Positions 1-7,305 of a stretch of 64,000 nucleotides of DNA are shown piece by piece; position 1 is the first letter of the stretch; each line of letters opens with the position of its first letter. The notes under the pieces were generated by a model that was not told where the DNA came from, searched no databases, and saw only the letters and a list, made by a program, of their open reading frames with translations. This DNA comes from DASSQJ01 sp963726295 (GTDB lineage: Bacteria > Actinomycetota > Actinomycetes > Actinomycetales > Dermatophilaceae): NCBI GenBank assembly GCA_963726295.1, contig CAVSBW010000007.1:62001-126000 (forward strand), in the 5' to 3' direction. A program made the position numbers and the translations under genes.

Positions 1-603
1 CGGGAACGCGAGCCGGTTCTCGAGGCTGCCGCCCAGCTCGTCGGTGCGGTGGTTGGTGGCCGGCGAGAGGAAACCGTCGAGGAGGTGGCCATAGCTCTCG
101 AGCTCGATGCCGTCGAGTCCGGCCTCCACGCAGCGCTGGGCAGCCGCCGTGTAGTCGTCGACGATCCGGTCGAGGTCCCATGGCTCGGCCTCCTTCGGGA
201 AGGACCGGTGCGCAGGCTCGCGAAGCGGGGAGGCGTACACCGTCGGCAGCCAGTCGCCGGTGTAGTTGCTCGTGCGACGGCCCAGGTGGGTGACCTGGCA
301 CATGACGGCCGCGCCCGCGTCGTGAACGTCGTCGGTGAGCCGGCGCAGCCACGGCACGGCCTCGTCGCGGTGCAGCAGGATGTTGCCGAAGGCCGGGGGG
401 CTGTCCGGCGACACGACGGCAGAGCCGCCGATCATCGTCAGGCCGACACCGCCACGCGCCTTCTCCACGTGGTAGGCGCGGTAGCGCTCGCGGGGCATGC
501 CCTCCTCGGTGTACGCGGGCTCGTGCGACGTGCTGACGACACGGTTGCGCAGCGTCAGCCCCTTGAGGGTGAAGGGCTCCAGGAGCGGGTCGAGCGCGCG
601 CAC
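1..603 (-). CDS. Old Yellow Enzyme-family NADH:flavin oxidoreductase, N-methylproline/betaine demethylase-like (C-terminus outside window)
   Basis: Only the N-terminal ~200 residues lie in the window; the gene runs off the left edge. Read on the minus strand from a GTG at 603, the protein starts with DPLLEPFTLKGLTLRNRVV, the usual OYE opening. It then shows the flavin-barrel motif GLDGIELESYGHLL followed by FLSPATNHRTDELGGSLENR, diagnostic for the OYE/trimethylamine-dehydrogenase superfamily. The segment REPAHRSFPKEAEPWDLDRI resembles the subgroup annotated as N-methylproline (stachydrine) or dimethylglycine demethylases. Such proteins are cytoplasmic FMN enzymes, often with a C-terminal FeS and FAD/NAD domain that cannot be seen here. 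It is divergent from the LysR gene, which may control it. The substrate assignment is an inference from a short stretch. Confidence 0.8.
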   Translation of the reverse strand, partial: MRALDPLLEPFTLKGLTLRNRVVSTSHEPAYTEEGMPRERYRAYHVEKARGGVGLTMIGGSAVVSPDSPPAFGNILLHRDEAVPWLRRLTDDVHDAGAAVMCQVTHLGRRTSNYTGDWLPTVYASPLREPAHRSFPKEAEPWDLDRIVDDYTAAAQRCVEAGLDGIELESYGHLLDGFLSPATNHRTDELGGSLENRLAFP

Positions 604-676
604 CCCCCGAGTGTGCGGCCGGTGTCGCCCTCACGACCAGCGCGGAAAAGTGGAGGGATTCGTGCAGGATGACTGC

Positions 677-1579
677 ATGATCGACCGGCGCCTCCACGTG
701 CTGCGGATGGTCGCGCAGTGCGGCACCGTCACGGGGGCCGCGGAGGCGCTCCAGTACACCCCGTCGGCCGTCTCCCAGCAGCTGCGGGGGCTCGGTCGCG
801 ACCTCGGCGTCGAGCTGCTCGTGCAGGACGGCCGGCGGGTGCGGCTCACCGCAGCCGCCCGGGTGCTCCTCGAGCGATCGGAGGACCTGCTCAGCCACTG
901 GGAGGAGATCCGGGCGGAGCTGGCGCTGAGCGCCGAGGCCGGTACGGGAGTTCTACGGCTCTGTGGGTTCTCCACTGCTGCCGCCGCGCTCCTTCCCCCC
1001 GCGGCCGTGGCGGTCCGACAGCTCCTGCCGACGTGTGCGGTGCGGATCATCGAGGCCGACCCGCAGGAGTGCTTCGACCTGCTCCTCGCCGACCAGGCGG
1101 ACGTCGCGGTCGTCGTCGCGATGAGTGGTCTCCCCGCCTCCAGCGACCCCCGCTTCGAGCTGCACCCGCTCCTCGACGACCCGCTCGACGTGCTCGTCCA
1201 CGAGGACCACCACTGTGCTCGCCGGGCCTCGGTGGCCCTCGGCGACCTTGCTGACGAGGCGTGGATCATGGACCGCCCGGGTCGGCCGTACCACCAACTG
1301 CTGCAGACTGCCTGCGCCGCAGTTGGGTTCGTGCCGTCCGTGGCCCACTACGCCTCGGAGTGGGACACCGGCGCGGCCCTGGTCGGCGCCGGCTTCGGAA
1401 TCGCGCTCATCCCCCGGCTGGCCCACGTTCCCGACGGCTACGCGGTGGCCCGTGTCCCCCTCGCGGGCGACCCCGCCCCCTCCCGGCGCATCCTCACGGG
1501 CATTCGCCGGGGAAGCGACCACCACCCCACGATCGCGACCGCGCTCACGGTTCTGCGGGACCGGGCAGGGCGGCCGTGA
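677..1579 (+). CDS. LysR-family transcriptional regulator
   Basis: 300 residues from the ATG at 677, the normal LysR length. Residues 1-60 form the winged helix-turn-helix: MIDRRLHVLRMVAQCGTVTG, then AAEALQYTPSAVSQQLRGLG, then a LLVQDGRRVRLTAAA wing. Residues ~90-295 are a periplasmic-binding-protein-like effector domain. The reading frame stays open upstream of 677, but the preceding residues do not look like a LysR protein and overlap the divergent oxidoreductase gene. The likely target is the OYE-family gene on the other side of the 73-bp gap, since LysR proteins commonly control a divergent neighbour. The effector is unknown. Confidence 0.88.
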   Translation: MIDRRLHVLRMVAQCGTVTGAAEALQYTPSAVSQQLRGLGRDLGVELLVQDGRRVRLTAAARVLLERSEDLLSHWEEIRAELALSAEAGTGVLRLCGFSTAAAALLPPAAVAVRQLLPTCAVRIIEADPQECFDLLLADQADVAVVVAMSGLPASSDPRFELHPLLDDPLDVLVHEDHHCARRASVALGDLADEAWIMDRPGRPYHQLLQTACAAVGFVPSVAHYASEWDTGAALVGAGFGIALIPRLAHVPDGYAVARVPLAGDPAPSRRILTGIRRGSDHHPTIATALTVLRDRAGRP

Positions 1580-1596
1580 GGTGCTCCGTCCCGTGA

Positions 1597-1629
1597 ACGT
1601 GCCGGTCCGGGCCCACCCGGGCTCCACGT
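1597..1629. terminator. possible bidirectional terminator between convergent genes
   Basis: An interrupted dyad between the ends of the LysR and MarR genes: ACGTG at 1597-1601 pairs with CACGT at 1625-1629, and CCGGG at 1607-1611 pairs with CCCGG at 1616-1620 around a 4-nt loop. No T-tract follows. The convergent position supports a terminator; the fold is modest. Confidence 0.3.
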
Positions 1630-1647
1630 CCTGGGATGCGGGGCGGT

Positions 1648-2073
1648 TCAGCGCTCGCGGCGGAGGGCGTCGACGAGGCGGACGAGCTCGGCCCGGAAGC
1701 TCTCGGGGTCGTCCAGGGCATCGTCCACCAGGCGGTCGGCGACCTCGGAGGCCTGCACCACCGTCCACGCGTCGTCGCCCAGGGCGGTCCGCTCGATGAT
1801 CAGCCGGCGCCGGTCGTCCGGATCACGGCGCCGGGAGACGTGGCCGGTGCGCTCGAGGCGGTCGACGACGCGGCCCATCGTCTGCTCCTCGACCTGCCCG
1901 GCAGCAGCCAGCTGCCGCTGCGTCATCGGTCCGCGGTCCAGGGCGTGGAGGGCGAGGAACCCGGCGTGGGTGAGCTCGTGGCGCGCCAGCCAGGCGTTCC
2001 ACTCGTGCTCGACCAGCCGAGCAGCCGTGGACAGCAGGCGGCCGGTGGGCCAGTCCTGCGTCGACGCGGTCAC
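1648..2073 (-). CDS. MarR-family transcriptional regulator
   Basis: 141 residues from a GTG at 2073. It has MarR layout: an N-terminal dimerisation helix (residues ~12-35), a winged helix-turn-helix with GPMTQRQLAAAGQVEEQTMG as the recognition region (~48-68), and a wing containing SRRRDPDDRRRLIIERT, the characteristic RDPxDRR signature. It is divergent from the exporter gene at 2125 with a near-palindrome between them. The usual arrangement is a MarR repressor released by the drug or phenolic substrate that the exporter removes. The ligand is unknown. Confidence 0.9.
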   Translation of the reverse strand: MTASTQDWPTGRLLSTAARLVEHEWNAWLARHELTHAGFLALHALDRGPMTQRQLAAAGQVEEQTMGRVVDRLERTGHVSRRRDPDDRRRLIIERTALGDDAWTVVQASEVADRLVDDALDDPESFRAELVRLVDALRRER

Positions 2074-2114
2074 GCTGTCGAGGGTAGTTCGTGGCGACAG
2101 CCGTCGAGCGCTAC

Positions 2115-2136
2115 ATTGCTCAGCATGCTTAGTGAT
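2115..2136. promoter_or_regulatory. MarR-type operator overlapping the exporter start codon
   Basis: A near-palindrome centred between 2125 and 2126: core GCATGC is perfect and 8 of 11 base pairs match across 2115-2136. It resembles the TTGCTTAGCATGCTAAGCAA-like sites of actinobacterial MarR regulators. It covers the exporter ATG at 2125, so repressor binding would block transcription start or passage, and the transcript may be leaderless. The operator role is inferred from form and position. Confidence 0.6.
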
Positions 2137-3813
2137 TCTGCGACGACACCCGGGGAGCCCGGGGGCGGGGACGCTGCGGGACGGGGGGACGCGCCCCGGG
2201 CAAAGGCGAGCCGGCGACGGTGGTTCGGGCTCGTCATCATCAGCCTCGGTGTCTCGCTCATCATCGTCGACAGCACCATCGTCAACGTCGCGGTGCCCTC
2301 GATCATCGACGACCTCGGCATCACCTCCAGCCAGGCCCAGTGGGTGCAGGAGGTGTACACCCTCGTCTTCGCGGCCCTGCTGCTCGTCTTCGGCCGCCTC
2401 GCCGACCGTTTCGGGCGGCGCCGCCTGTTCGCCATCGGGGCGCTCGTGTTCGGCCTGGCCAGCGTGCTGGCCGCGACCGCCGACGGTGCCGCCTGGCTGA
2501 TCTCCGCCCGGGCCCTGCAGGGCGTCGGCGGCGCCATGATGCTGCCGACCTCGCTGTCGCTGCTCAACGCCACCTTCCGGGGCCGCGACCGGGGTATCGC
2601 GTTCGGCATCTGGGGGGCGACGATCGGTGGCACCGCTGCCCTCGGGCCGCTCCTCGGGGGCTGGCTCACGACGAGCTTCTCGTGGCGCTGGGCCTTCGGC
2701 ATCAACATCCCGCTCGCCGCCGTCGTCATCATCGGCCTCTACCTGCTCGTGGACGAGTCCCGCGAGGAGGGGGTGCGGGGCGCGGACTGGCTCGGGGCGG
2801 TCCTGGCCACCGTCGGCTTCGGCGCCGTCGTGTTCGGGCTCATCGAGGGCCGCAGCTACGGCTGGTGGGGGTCGACCACCGACCTCCAGATCGGGGGCTG
2901 GACGTGGCCGTGGTCGGTCTCGCCGGTGGCCGTCGCGTTCGTCGTCGGGTTCACCGCCCTCACGGTCTTCGTCCTCGTCGAGCGTCGCCGCAACCGGGCC
3001 GGGCAGGTCTCGATGCTCGACCTCGACCTGTTCTCGATCACCTCGTTCCGCAACGGCAACATCGCGGCGCTCATCGTCAGCCTCGGCGAGTTCGGCCTCC
3101 TCTTCGCGCTGCCGCTGTGGTTCCAGAACGTCCTCGGCTACACCGCGTTCGAGACCGGCCTGGTGCTGCTCGCCCTCGCGACCGGCAGCTTCGTGGCCAG
3201 CGGGCTGGGTGCGGCCATCGGGCGGTCGCGCAGCCCGGTCTTCATCGTCCGGCTGGGCATCGCGCTGGAGATCGCGGGCATCGCCGGCATCGCGCTCCTG
3301 CTCCGCCCGGACTCCAGTTGGGTGGTCACGGCGCCCCTGCTCTTCGTCTACGGCATCGGGGTGGGGTTCGCCACCGCCCAGCTGACCGGGGTGGTGCTCG
3401 CCGACGTGCCCGTGGAGCGCAGCGGTCAGGGGTCGGGCACGCAGAGCACCGCCCGGCAGGTCGGGTCGGCGTTCGGCATCGCCGTGCTCGGCACCATCCT
3501 CTTCTCCGTGCTCGGGGCGCAGCTCGACTCCCGGCTCGAGGACCAGGGGGTACCCGAGCCGGCGCGCACCCAGCTCGTCGAGGCGGTCAAGGGCAGCGCC
3601 GGCGCCGTCATCCCGTCGCTCGCCGCGAACCCGGAGACGGCCGCGGCGGCGGACGACGCGCGGACCGCGTTCACGGATGCGACCCGGGTGTCGGCCGCGG
3701 CGGCCGCCGGGTTCCTGGTCCTAGGCCTTCTCGCCAGCCTGTGGCTGGGCGACGGCCGACGACCCGACGACGAGGTGCCTGTCAGGGCGACGGCGGGGCG
3801 CGCGGCGTCGTGA
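2125..3813 (+). CDS. DHA2-family (14-TM) MFS multidrug exporter
   Basis: 562 residues from the ATG at 2125, a typical length for EmrB/QacA-type proteins. After a ~30-residue hydrophilic head there are about 14 hydrophobic segments. TM1 carries ISLGVSLIIVDSTIVNVAVP, the DHA2 TM1 signature, followed by QWVQEVYTLVFAALLLVFGR and the loop motif ADRFGRRR (motif A). Motif C-like glycine-rich segments follow (GIWGATIGGTAALGPLLGGW). The reading frame is open far upstream, but that extension overlaps the MarR gene and is not hydrophobic. The expected role is proton-driven drug efflux at the cytoplasmic membrane under control of the MarR neighbour. Confidence 0.9.
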   Translation: MLSDSATTPGEPGGGDAAGRGDAPRAKASRRRWFGLVIISLGVSLIIVDSTIVNVAVPSIIDDLGITSSQAQWVQEVYTLVFAALLLVFGRLADRFGRRRLFAIGALVFGLASVLAATADGAAWLISARALQGVGGAMMLPTSLSLLNATFRGRDRGIAFGIWGATIGGTAALGPLLGGWLTTSFSWRWAFGINIPLAAVVIIGLYLLVDESREEGVRGADWLGAVLATVGFGAVVFGLIEGRSYGWWGSTTDLQIGGWTWPWSVSPVAVAFVVGFTALTVFVLVERRRNRAGQVSMLDLDLFSITSFRNGNIAALIVSLGEFGLLFALPLWFQNVLGYTAFETGLVLLALATGSFVASGLGAAIGRSRSPVFIVRLGIALEIAGIAGIALLLRPDSSWVVTAPLLFVYGIGVGFATAQLTGVVLADVPVERSGQGSGTQSTARQVGSAFGIAVLGTILFSVLGAQLDSRLEDQGVPEPARTQLVEAVKGSAGAVIPSLAANPETAAAADDARTAFTDATRVSAAAAAGFLVLGLLASLWLGDGRRPDDEVPVRATAGRAAS

Positions 3814-3861
3814 GGGGGCGACCGGCCGTTCCGACGGGTGTCGTGACGGCCGGTCGCCCCC
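3814..3861. terminator. strong GC-rich hairpin terminator after the exporter
   Basis: Directly after the exporter stop codon, a perfect 16-bp stem (3814-3829 with 3846-3861) encloses a 16-nt loop. There is no T-tract, as is usual for actinobacterial intrinsic terminators. It separates the exporter from the complex-I-like operon, whose own promoter must lie in 3862-3966. Confidence 0.75.
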
Positions 3862-3966
3862 CTCGGTCCGGATCAGCCGACCGCGCGCGGAGGGACCGGC
3901 GTTCCCGGCTGACCGGACCGTTACCGTGGGGACGGTGAGCGAGCCGGTCCGACCTGCGGGAACACG

Positions 3967-4308
3967 ATGACGGGTCTCGTGGTGTCCGCGGGAGTCGCCC
4001 TCCTGGGGGTGGCCCTGCTGTACGGGGCGCACTGGCTGCTCGTGCCCTGGCGTGGCGTGCTGCGAACCGTGCCGTACCAGTCGGGGTGGGTGCCCGAGGC
4101 GCACGCGCTGTCGAGGTTCCACGTGCGCTGGTACCTCGCGACGCTGCTGTTCCTCGCCTTCGACGTCGAGATGCTGTTCATGTACCCGTGGGCCGTCGTC
4201 GTCGCCGACCTCGGGGCCGGCGCGGTCACGGAGATGTTCGTCTTCCTCGGGGCCCTCATGGTCGCCGTCGCGTGGGCCTGGCGGGAGGGGGCGCTGCGAT
4301 GGGCCTGA
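3967..4308 (+). CDS. nuoA: NADH-quinone oxidoreductase subunit A-like protein
   Basis: 113 residues with three TM helices, as in NuoA/ND3. Helix 1 spans ~3-23. The hydrophilic loop contains PYQSGWVPEAHALSRFHVRW, the position of the NuoA loop that normally carries a conserved cysteine (here CGS/CG is replaced by QSG). Helices 2 and 3 contain FLAFDVEMLFMYPW, the conserved FxxFDxExxFLxPW signature. It is the first gene of the membrane-arm operon and overlaps the next gene by 10 bp. Loss of the usual loop Cys is notable because that loop contacts the quinone site in complete complex I. Confidence 0.9.
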   Translation: MTGLVVSAGVALLGVALLYGAHWLLVPWRGVLRTVPYQSGWVPEAHALSRFHVRWYLATLLFLAFDVEMLFMYPWAVVVADLGAGAVTEMFVFLGALMVAVAWAWREGALRWA

Positions 4309-5504
4309 GGCAGTGGTTGGCCGGGCGCGCGGTGCGCGCCACCCGCGTCCTCGTCGTCGAGGCCCCGGACGGGTTCGCGGTGCGCGTCGCGGTTGAGCGA
4401 GCGACCCGCGACCGGGGCTGGTCGGCGGCCGACTCCCCGGCGAGCGCTGACGCCCTCGTCGTCGCGGGCCACGCCGGCGACGAGCTGTCCGCCGTCGTGG
4501 CCGGTGTGTGGGACGCGATGCCGGGCCCACGGGCCCGGATCGAGGTGCTCACCGTCGAGGCGGTCGGCGGCGCGCTCGACGACCTCGCCCGGACTCTGCT
4601 CGACCACGGCGAGCAGGTGCTGGACGCCGCAGGTCGAGGTGCCCCCGACCTCACATCGGGCGACGGGCCTGTCGGGCACGAGGGGTCGGACCACGGCGAC
4701 ATGGACCACGGTGACATGGACCACGGCGACATGGACCACGGCGACATGGCCCACGGTGACATGGCCCACGGTGACATGGACCACGGTGACATGGACCACG
4801 GCGACATGGACATGGCCCCGGACGGCATCCCACTCGCCGAGGGCTCCGACGAGGACCGCGACGGCCTCGAGATGGACGCGCTGCCCGTCCGCCTCGGCCC
4901 GGTGCTGCCGCACTGGCCGCCGGGGATGGTCCTCGATGTCACGCTCCACGGCGACCTCGTCGTCGCAGCCGAGGCCCACCTGCTCGACGGCCCTCACCCG
5001 TCGCGCGCCGAGGCGCCGGCGGCCCTGGCGGCACTCCGGTGCGACGAGGCGGCATCCGTCCTCGCCCTGGCCGGCTGGGACGACGGTGCCGCCCTCGCAC
5101 GGCGGGCCCGCGACTCGCTGCTCGACCCTCGCGGCGACGACGCCCGGGGCACCCTCGTCGACCTGCGGCACCGGGTGGAGCACGCCCGGGTGCTGCGCTG
5201 GTCCCTGCGCGGAGTGGGATCGGTGGCGTCCGACGAGGCCGCCGCCCGCAACCTGCCCGAGCACGTCGTCGGTGACTGCTTCGACCGCCTGCTCCGCCTC
5301 GTCGACGAGGCCGTGGTCGCGGCCAGGGCCTACGCGGGCACAGGTACGAGCACGGGACCCGCGGACGGGCTCGGCGTTCCCCGGGTCCCGGTCGAGGCGC
5401 TCGGGGGCCTTGTCGAGGGCTGCGACCTGGGGGTCGCGCGGCTCGTCGTCGCCAGCCTCGGCGCACCGGCACCGGCACCGGACGCGGAGCTCGTCCGTGC
5501 CTGA
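4299..5504 (+). CDS. Complex-I-associated protein with His-Gly-Asp-Met repeats, possible diverged NuoB-NuoD fusion
   Basis: 401 residues in the place where nuoB, C and D would lie, overlapping nuoA (10 bp) and nuoH (8 bp). Residues ~45-80 contain ADALVVAGHAGDELSAVVAG followed by VWDAMPGPRA, which resembles the NuoB segment before its FeS ligands. None of the NuoB cysteines is present; the whole protein has only three scattered Cys. Residues 131-170 are eight copies of (D/A)HGDM. Residues ~190-401 begin LGPVLPHWPPGMVLDVTLHG, reminiscent of the NuoD/hydrogenase large-subunit start, but lack NuoD quinone-site motifs. The fusion idea is an inference from weak resemblance. A redox role through cluster N2 is excluded by the missing ligands. 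The repeat could bind metal or protons. Confidence 0.6.
   Translation: MGLRQWLAGRAVRATRVLVVEAPDGFAVRVAVERATRDRGWSAADSPASADALVVAGHAGDELSAVVAGVWDAMPGPRARIEVLTVEAVGGALDDLARTLLDHGEQVLDAAGRGAPDLTSGDGPVGHEGSDHGDMDHGDMDHGDMDHGDMAHGDMAHGDMDHGDMDHGDMDMAPDGIPLAEGSDEDRDGLEMDALPVRLGPVLPHWPPGMVLDVTLHGDLVVAAEAHLLDGPHPSRAEAPAALAALRCDEAASVLALAGWDDGAALARRARDSLLDPRGDDARGTLVDLRHRVEHARVLRWSLRGVGSVASDEAAARNLPEHVVGDCFDRLLRLVDEAVVAARAYAGTGTSTGPADGLGVPRVPVEALGGLVEGCDLGVARLVVASLGAPAPAPDAELVRA
4689..4814 (+). repeat. 15-bp in-frame tandem repeat, 8 copies plus a partial copy
   Basis: Eight uninterrupted 15-bp units (4689-4808), consensus GACCACGGYGACATG, then a truncated GACATG. Copies 5 and 6 begin GCC instead of GAC. 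It encodes (D/A)HGDM x8, a run of 8 His, 8 Met and 14 Asp. The period is a multiple of three, so copy-number change would keep the frame. Confidence 0.97.
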
Positions 5505-6432
5505 GCCCACCACGGTCGCCGGCGGGTGGGTGCTGCTCGCCGCGGCGCTCCTCGCCGCCTTCGCCGCGCTCGCCGTGGTGCTCGAGAGCGTCGCCACCGC
5601 GCGCTCGGAGGGCCTGCCCCGCGGGCCGGCCCTCAGCCGGCCCCTCGACGAGGCCGCCCGACTGCTCCGTCAGCGCCGCCGCGCCCCGCTCTCCGCCGAC
5701 CTCCTGCTGTGGCGGACCGGCGGTGCCGGGCTCGTCGTCGCCGCCCTGCTCATGGTTGCGGTCGTCCCGCTCGGTGGCTGGGTGCTCAGCGACCTCGACG
5801 TCGGCGTCGTCTGGTTCAACACCGTCGACGTCGCGGTGTGGGCGCTCGTCTGGCTCACCGGGTGGGGTGCGAACTCGGCCCACTCGCTGGTCGGGGGCTA
5901 CCGCTTCCTCGCTCTCGCGCTCGCCTACGAGCTTCCCCTGATGTTCGCCCTCGTGGCGCCGGCCGTGGCCGCCGCCAGCCTGAACGTCGGCGACGTCGCC
6001 GCCGCCCAGTCCGGCCTGTGGTTCGTCGTCTGGATGCCGGTCGCCTTCGCCGTGTACGTCCTCGGTGTCGTGGCGTTCTCGGTGCAGGGTCCGTTCGGCG
6101 CGCCGGCTGGTCGTGACGTCGTGGGCGGCGTCCTCGCCGAGCTCTCCGGGGTCGACCGGCTGCTCGTCCAGGGCGGCCGGTACGCGCTGCTGGCGGCGGG
6201 GGCGGCCTTCGCCGTGCCGATGTTCCTCGGCGGTGGCGCCGGCCCGGTGCTGCCGGGCTGGGCCTGGGTGCTCGTGAAGACGGCGGTGCTCCTGGCGCTC
6301 CTCGTCGCGCTGCGCCGCCGCGTCCCCACCGTGCGGCCCGAGCGGTTCATGGAGGTCGGGTGGGTCGTCCTGCTCCCCGCCGTCCTCGTCCAGGACCTCG
6401 TCGTCGCCGTCGTCACGGCGTGGAGGGGCTGA
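5497..6432 (+). CDS. nuoH: NADH-quinone oxidoreductase subunit H-like protein
   Basis: 311 residues from a GTG at 5497 that overlaps the preceding stop. About eight TM helices are seen. Family features: RGPALSRPLDEAARLLRQ in place of the N-terminal loop, GWGANSAHSLVGGYRFLALA (the NuoH helix 3 signature), YELPLMFALVAPA, and ELSGVDRLLVQGGRYALLAA in place of the usual E-x-E-L-x-S-G-F loop. NuoH/ND1 is the quinone-binding heel of complex I. Several charged loop residues that form the quinone tunnel are weakened here, consistent with partner loss. It continues at 3-bp distance into nuoJ. Confidence 0.88.
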   Translation: MPEPTTVAGGWVLLAAALLAAFAALAVVLESVATARSEGLPRGPALSRPLDEAARLLRQRRRAPLSADLLLWRTGGAGLVVAALLMVAVVPLGGWVLSDLDVGVVWFNTVDVAVWALVWLTGWGANSAHSLVGGYRFLALALAYELPLMFALVAPAVAAASLNVGDVAAAQSGLWFVVWMPVAFAVYVLGVVAFSVQGPFGAPAGRDVVGGVLAELSGVDRLLVQGGRYALLAAGAAFAVPMFLGGGAGPVLPGWAWVLVKTAVLLALLVALRRRVPTVRPERFMEVGWVVLLPAVLVQDLVVAVVTAWRG

Positions 6433-6435
6433 CCC

Positions 6436-6999
6436 GTGGTCGTCGACGTCGTCTTCGGGGCCCTCGCGGTGGTGGCTGTCGCCTCCGCCGTGCTCGTCTT
6501 CGTCGTCGACTCCATGGCGCGGGCGACGTACGCGCTGGCCCTGTCGTTCGTGGCGGTCGGGTTCGTCCTGGTCCTGCTGCAGCAGAACTACCTCGGCATC
6601 GTGACCGTCCTGATGATGCTGATGGAGATGGCCGTGATGGCCGTCTACATGGTCATGTACATGGGGATGAACCCCGCGCTGATGCCGATGTCCATGGTGC
6701 ACTCCAAGCGCACCGCGCTCGCCGTCGCCGTCGCCGCCTTCGTCGTCCTCGGCTCGGGGGCGCTCCTCGTCGACTGGCCGGTGCGCCGTGGGGTTCCCGC
6801 CCCCGACGTCACCGCGGCCTTGGGCGAGGCGACCATGGGCCCGCAGATGCTCGTCATGGTGCTGGTCAGCCCGGTCATGGTGGCGACGATCGTCGGCGGC
6901 ATCGTCCTCGCCGCCCACCGCACGCGGTACGACCGCTTCGGCGACGACCTCGACGTCCGGCCCCCACGCGACCCCGCTGGGGGAGGTGTCGGGCGGTGA
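6436..6999 (+). CDS. nuoJ: NADH-quinone oxidoreductase subunit J-like protein
   Basis: 187 residues from a GTG 3 bp after nuoH. Five TM segments. SMARATYALALSFVAVGFVL followed by LLQQNYLGIVTVLMMLMEMA corresponds to the NuoJ TM2-TM3 region, where the pi-bulge helix lies. An unusually methionine-rich stretch follows (MAVMAVYMVMYMGMNPALMP, then MSM). Methionine enrichment also occurs in the HGDM protein of this operon. The gene overlaps nuoK by GTGA. Confidence 0.87.
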   Translation: MVVDVVFGALAVVAVASAVLVFVVDSMARATYALALSFVAVGFVLVLLQQNYLGIVTVLMMLMEMAVMAVYMVMYMGMNPALMPMSMVHSKRTALAVAVAAFVVLGSGALLVDWPVRRGVPAPDVTAALGEATMGPQMLVMVLVSPVMVATIVGGIVLAAHRTRYDRFGDDLDVRPPRDPAGGGVGR

Positions 7000-7298
7000 C
7001 TCTTCAGCTCGTCCTCCTCGTCGCGGCAGCGCTCTTCGCCGTTGGCCTCTACGGCGCGATCTCCCAGCAGGTCGTCGTCATGGTGATGATGGGCCTCGAG
7101 GTCATGGTCAACGCCGTGATCCTCGCGGCGGGCGCGATGTGGTGGTTCCTCGCGCCGGACCCCACCGGGCAGGTGCTGCTCCTGGTCGTCCTCGCGGCGA
7201 TGACGGTCGAGATGGCGACCGGCTTCGCCGTCGCGACGCTGTGGCACCGGGCGCGCGGGAGCGACATGACCGACGCAGCCACGGACCTGTCGGGGTGA
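6996..7298 (+). CDS. nuoK: NADH-quinone oxidoreductase subunit K-like protein
   Basis: 100 residues from a GTG overlapping the nuoJ stop, the standard NuoK size with three TM helices. GLYGAISQQVVVMVMMGLEV then MVNAVILAAGA matches the NuoK G-x-L-x-x-R-R-N-x-I-x-x-L-M-x-x-E-L-M-x-N-A-x-N-L pattern, with the conserved TM2 Glu kept (GLEVMVNA). The second Glu is in AMTVEMATGFAVATL. These Glu residues belong to the central ion path of complex I, so the protein probably still takes part in ion translocation. Confidence 0.9.
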   Translation: MTLQLVLLVAAALFAVGLYGAISQQVVVMVMMGLEVMVNAVILAAGAMWWFLAPDPTGQVLLLVVLAAMTVEMATGFAVATLWHRARGSDMTDAATDLSG

Positions 7299-7305
7299 GC
7301 GGCCG

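Noticed and set aside
1636..2124. Long N-terminal extension of the MFS exporter.
   Set aside because: It lies over the MarR gene in the opposite direction and lacks hydrophobic segments; the exporter starts at or near 2125.
4651..4942. Minus-strand repeat ORFs (Met-Ser-Pro-Trp or His-Arg-Gly-Pro-Cys) opposite the HGDM repeat.
   Set aside because: Pure shadows of the 15-bp repeat with no start context or flanking protein character.
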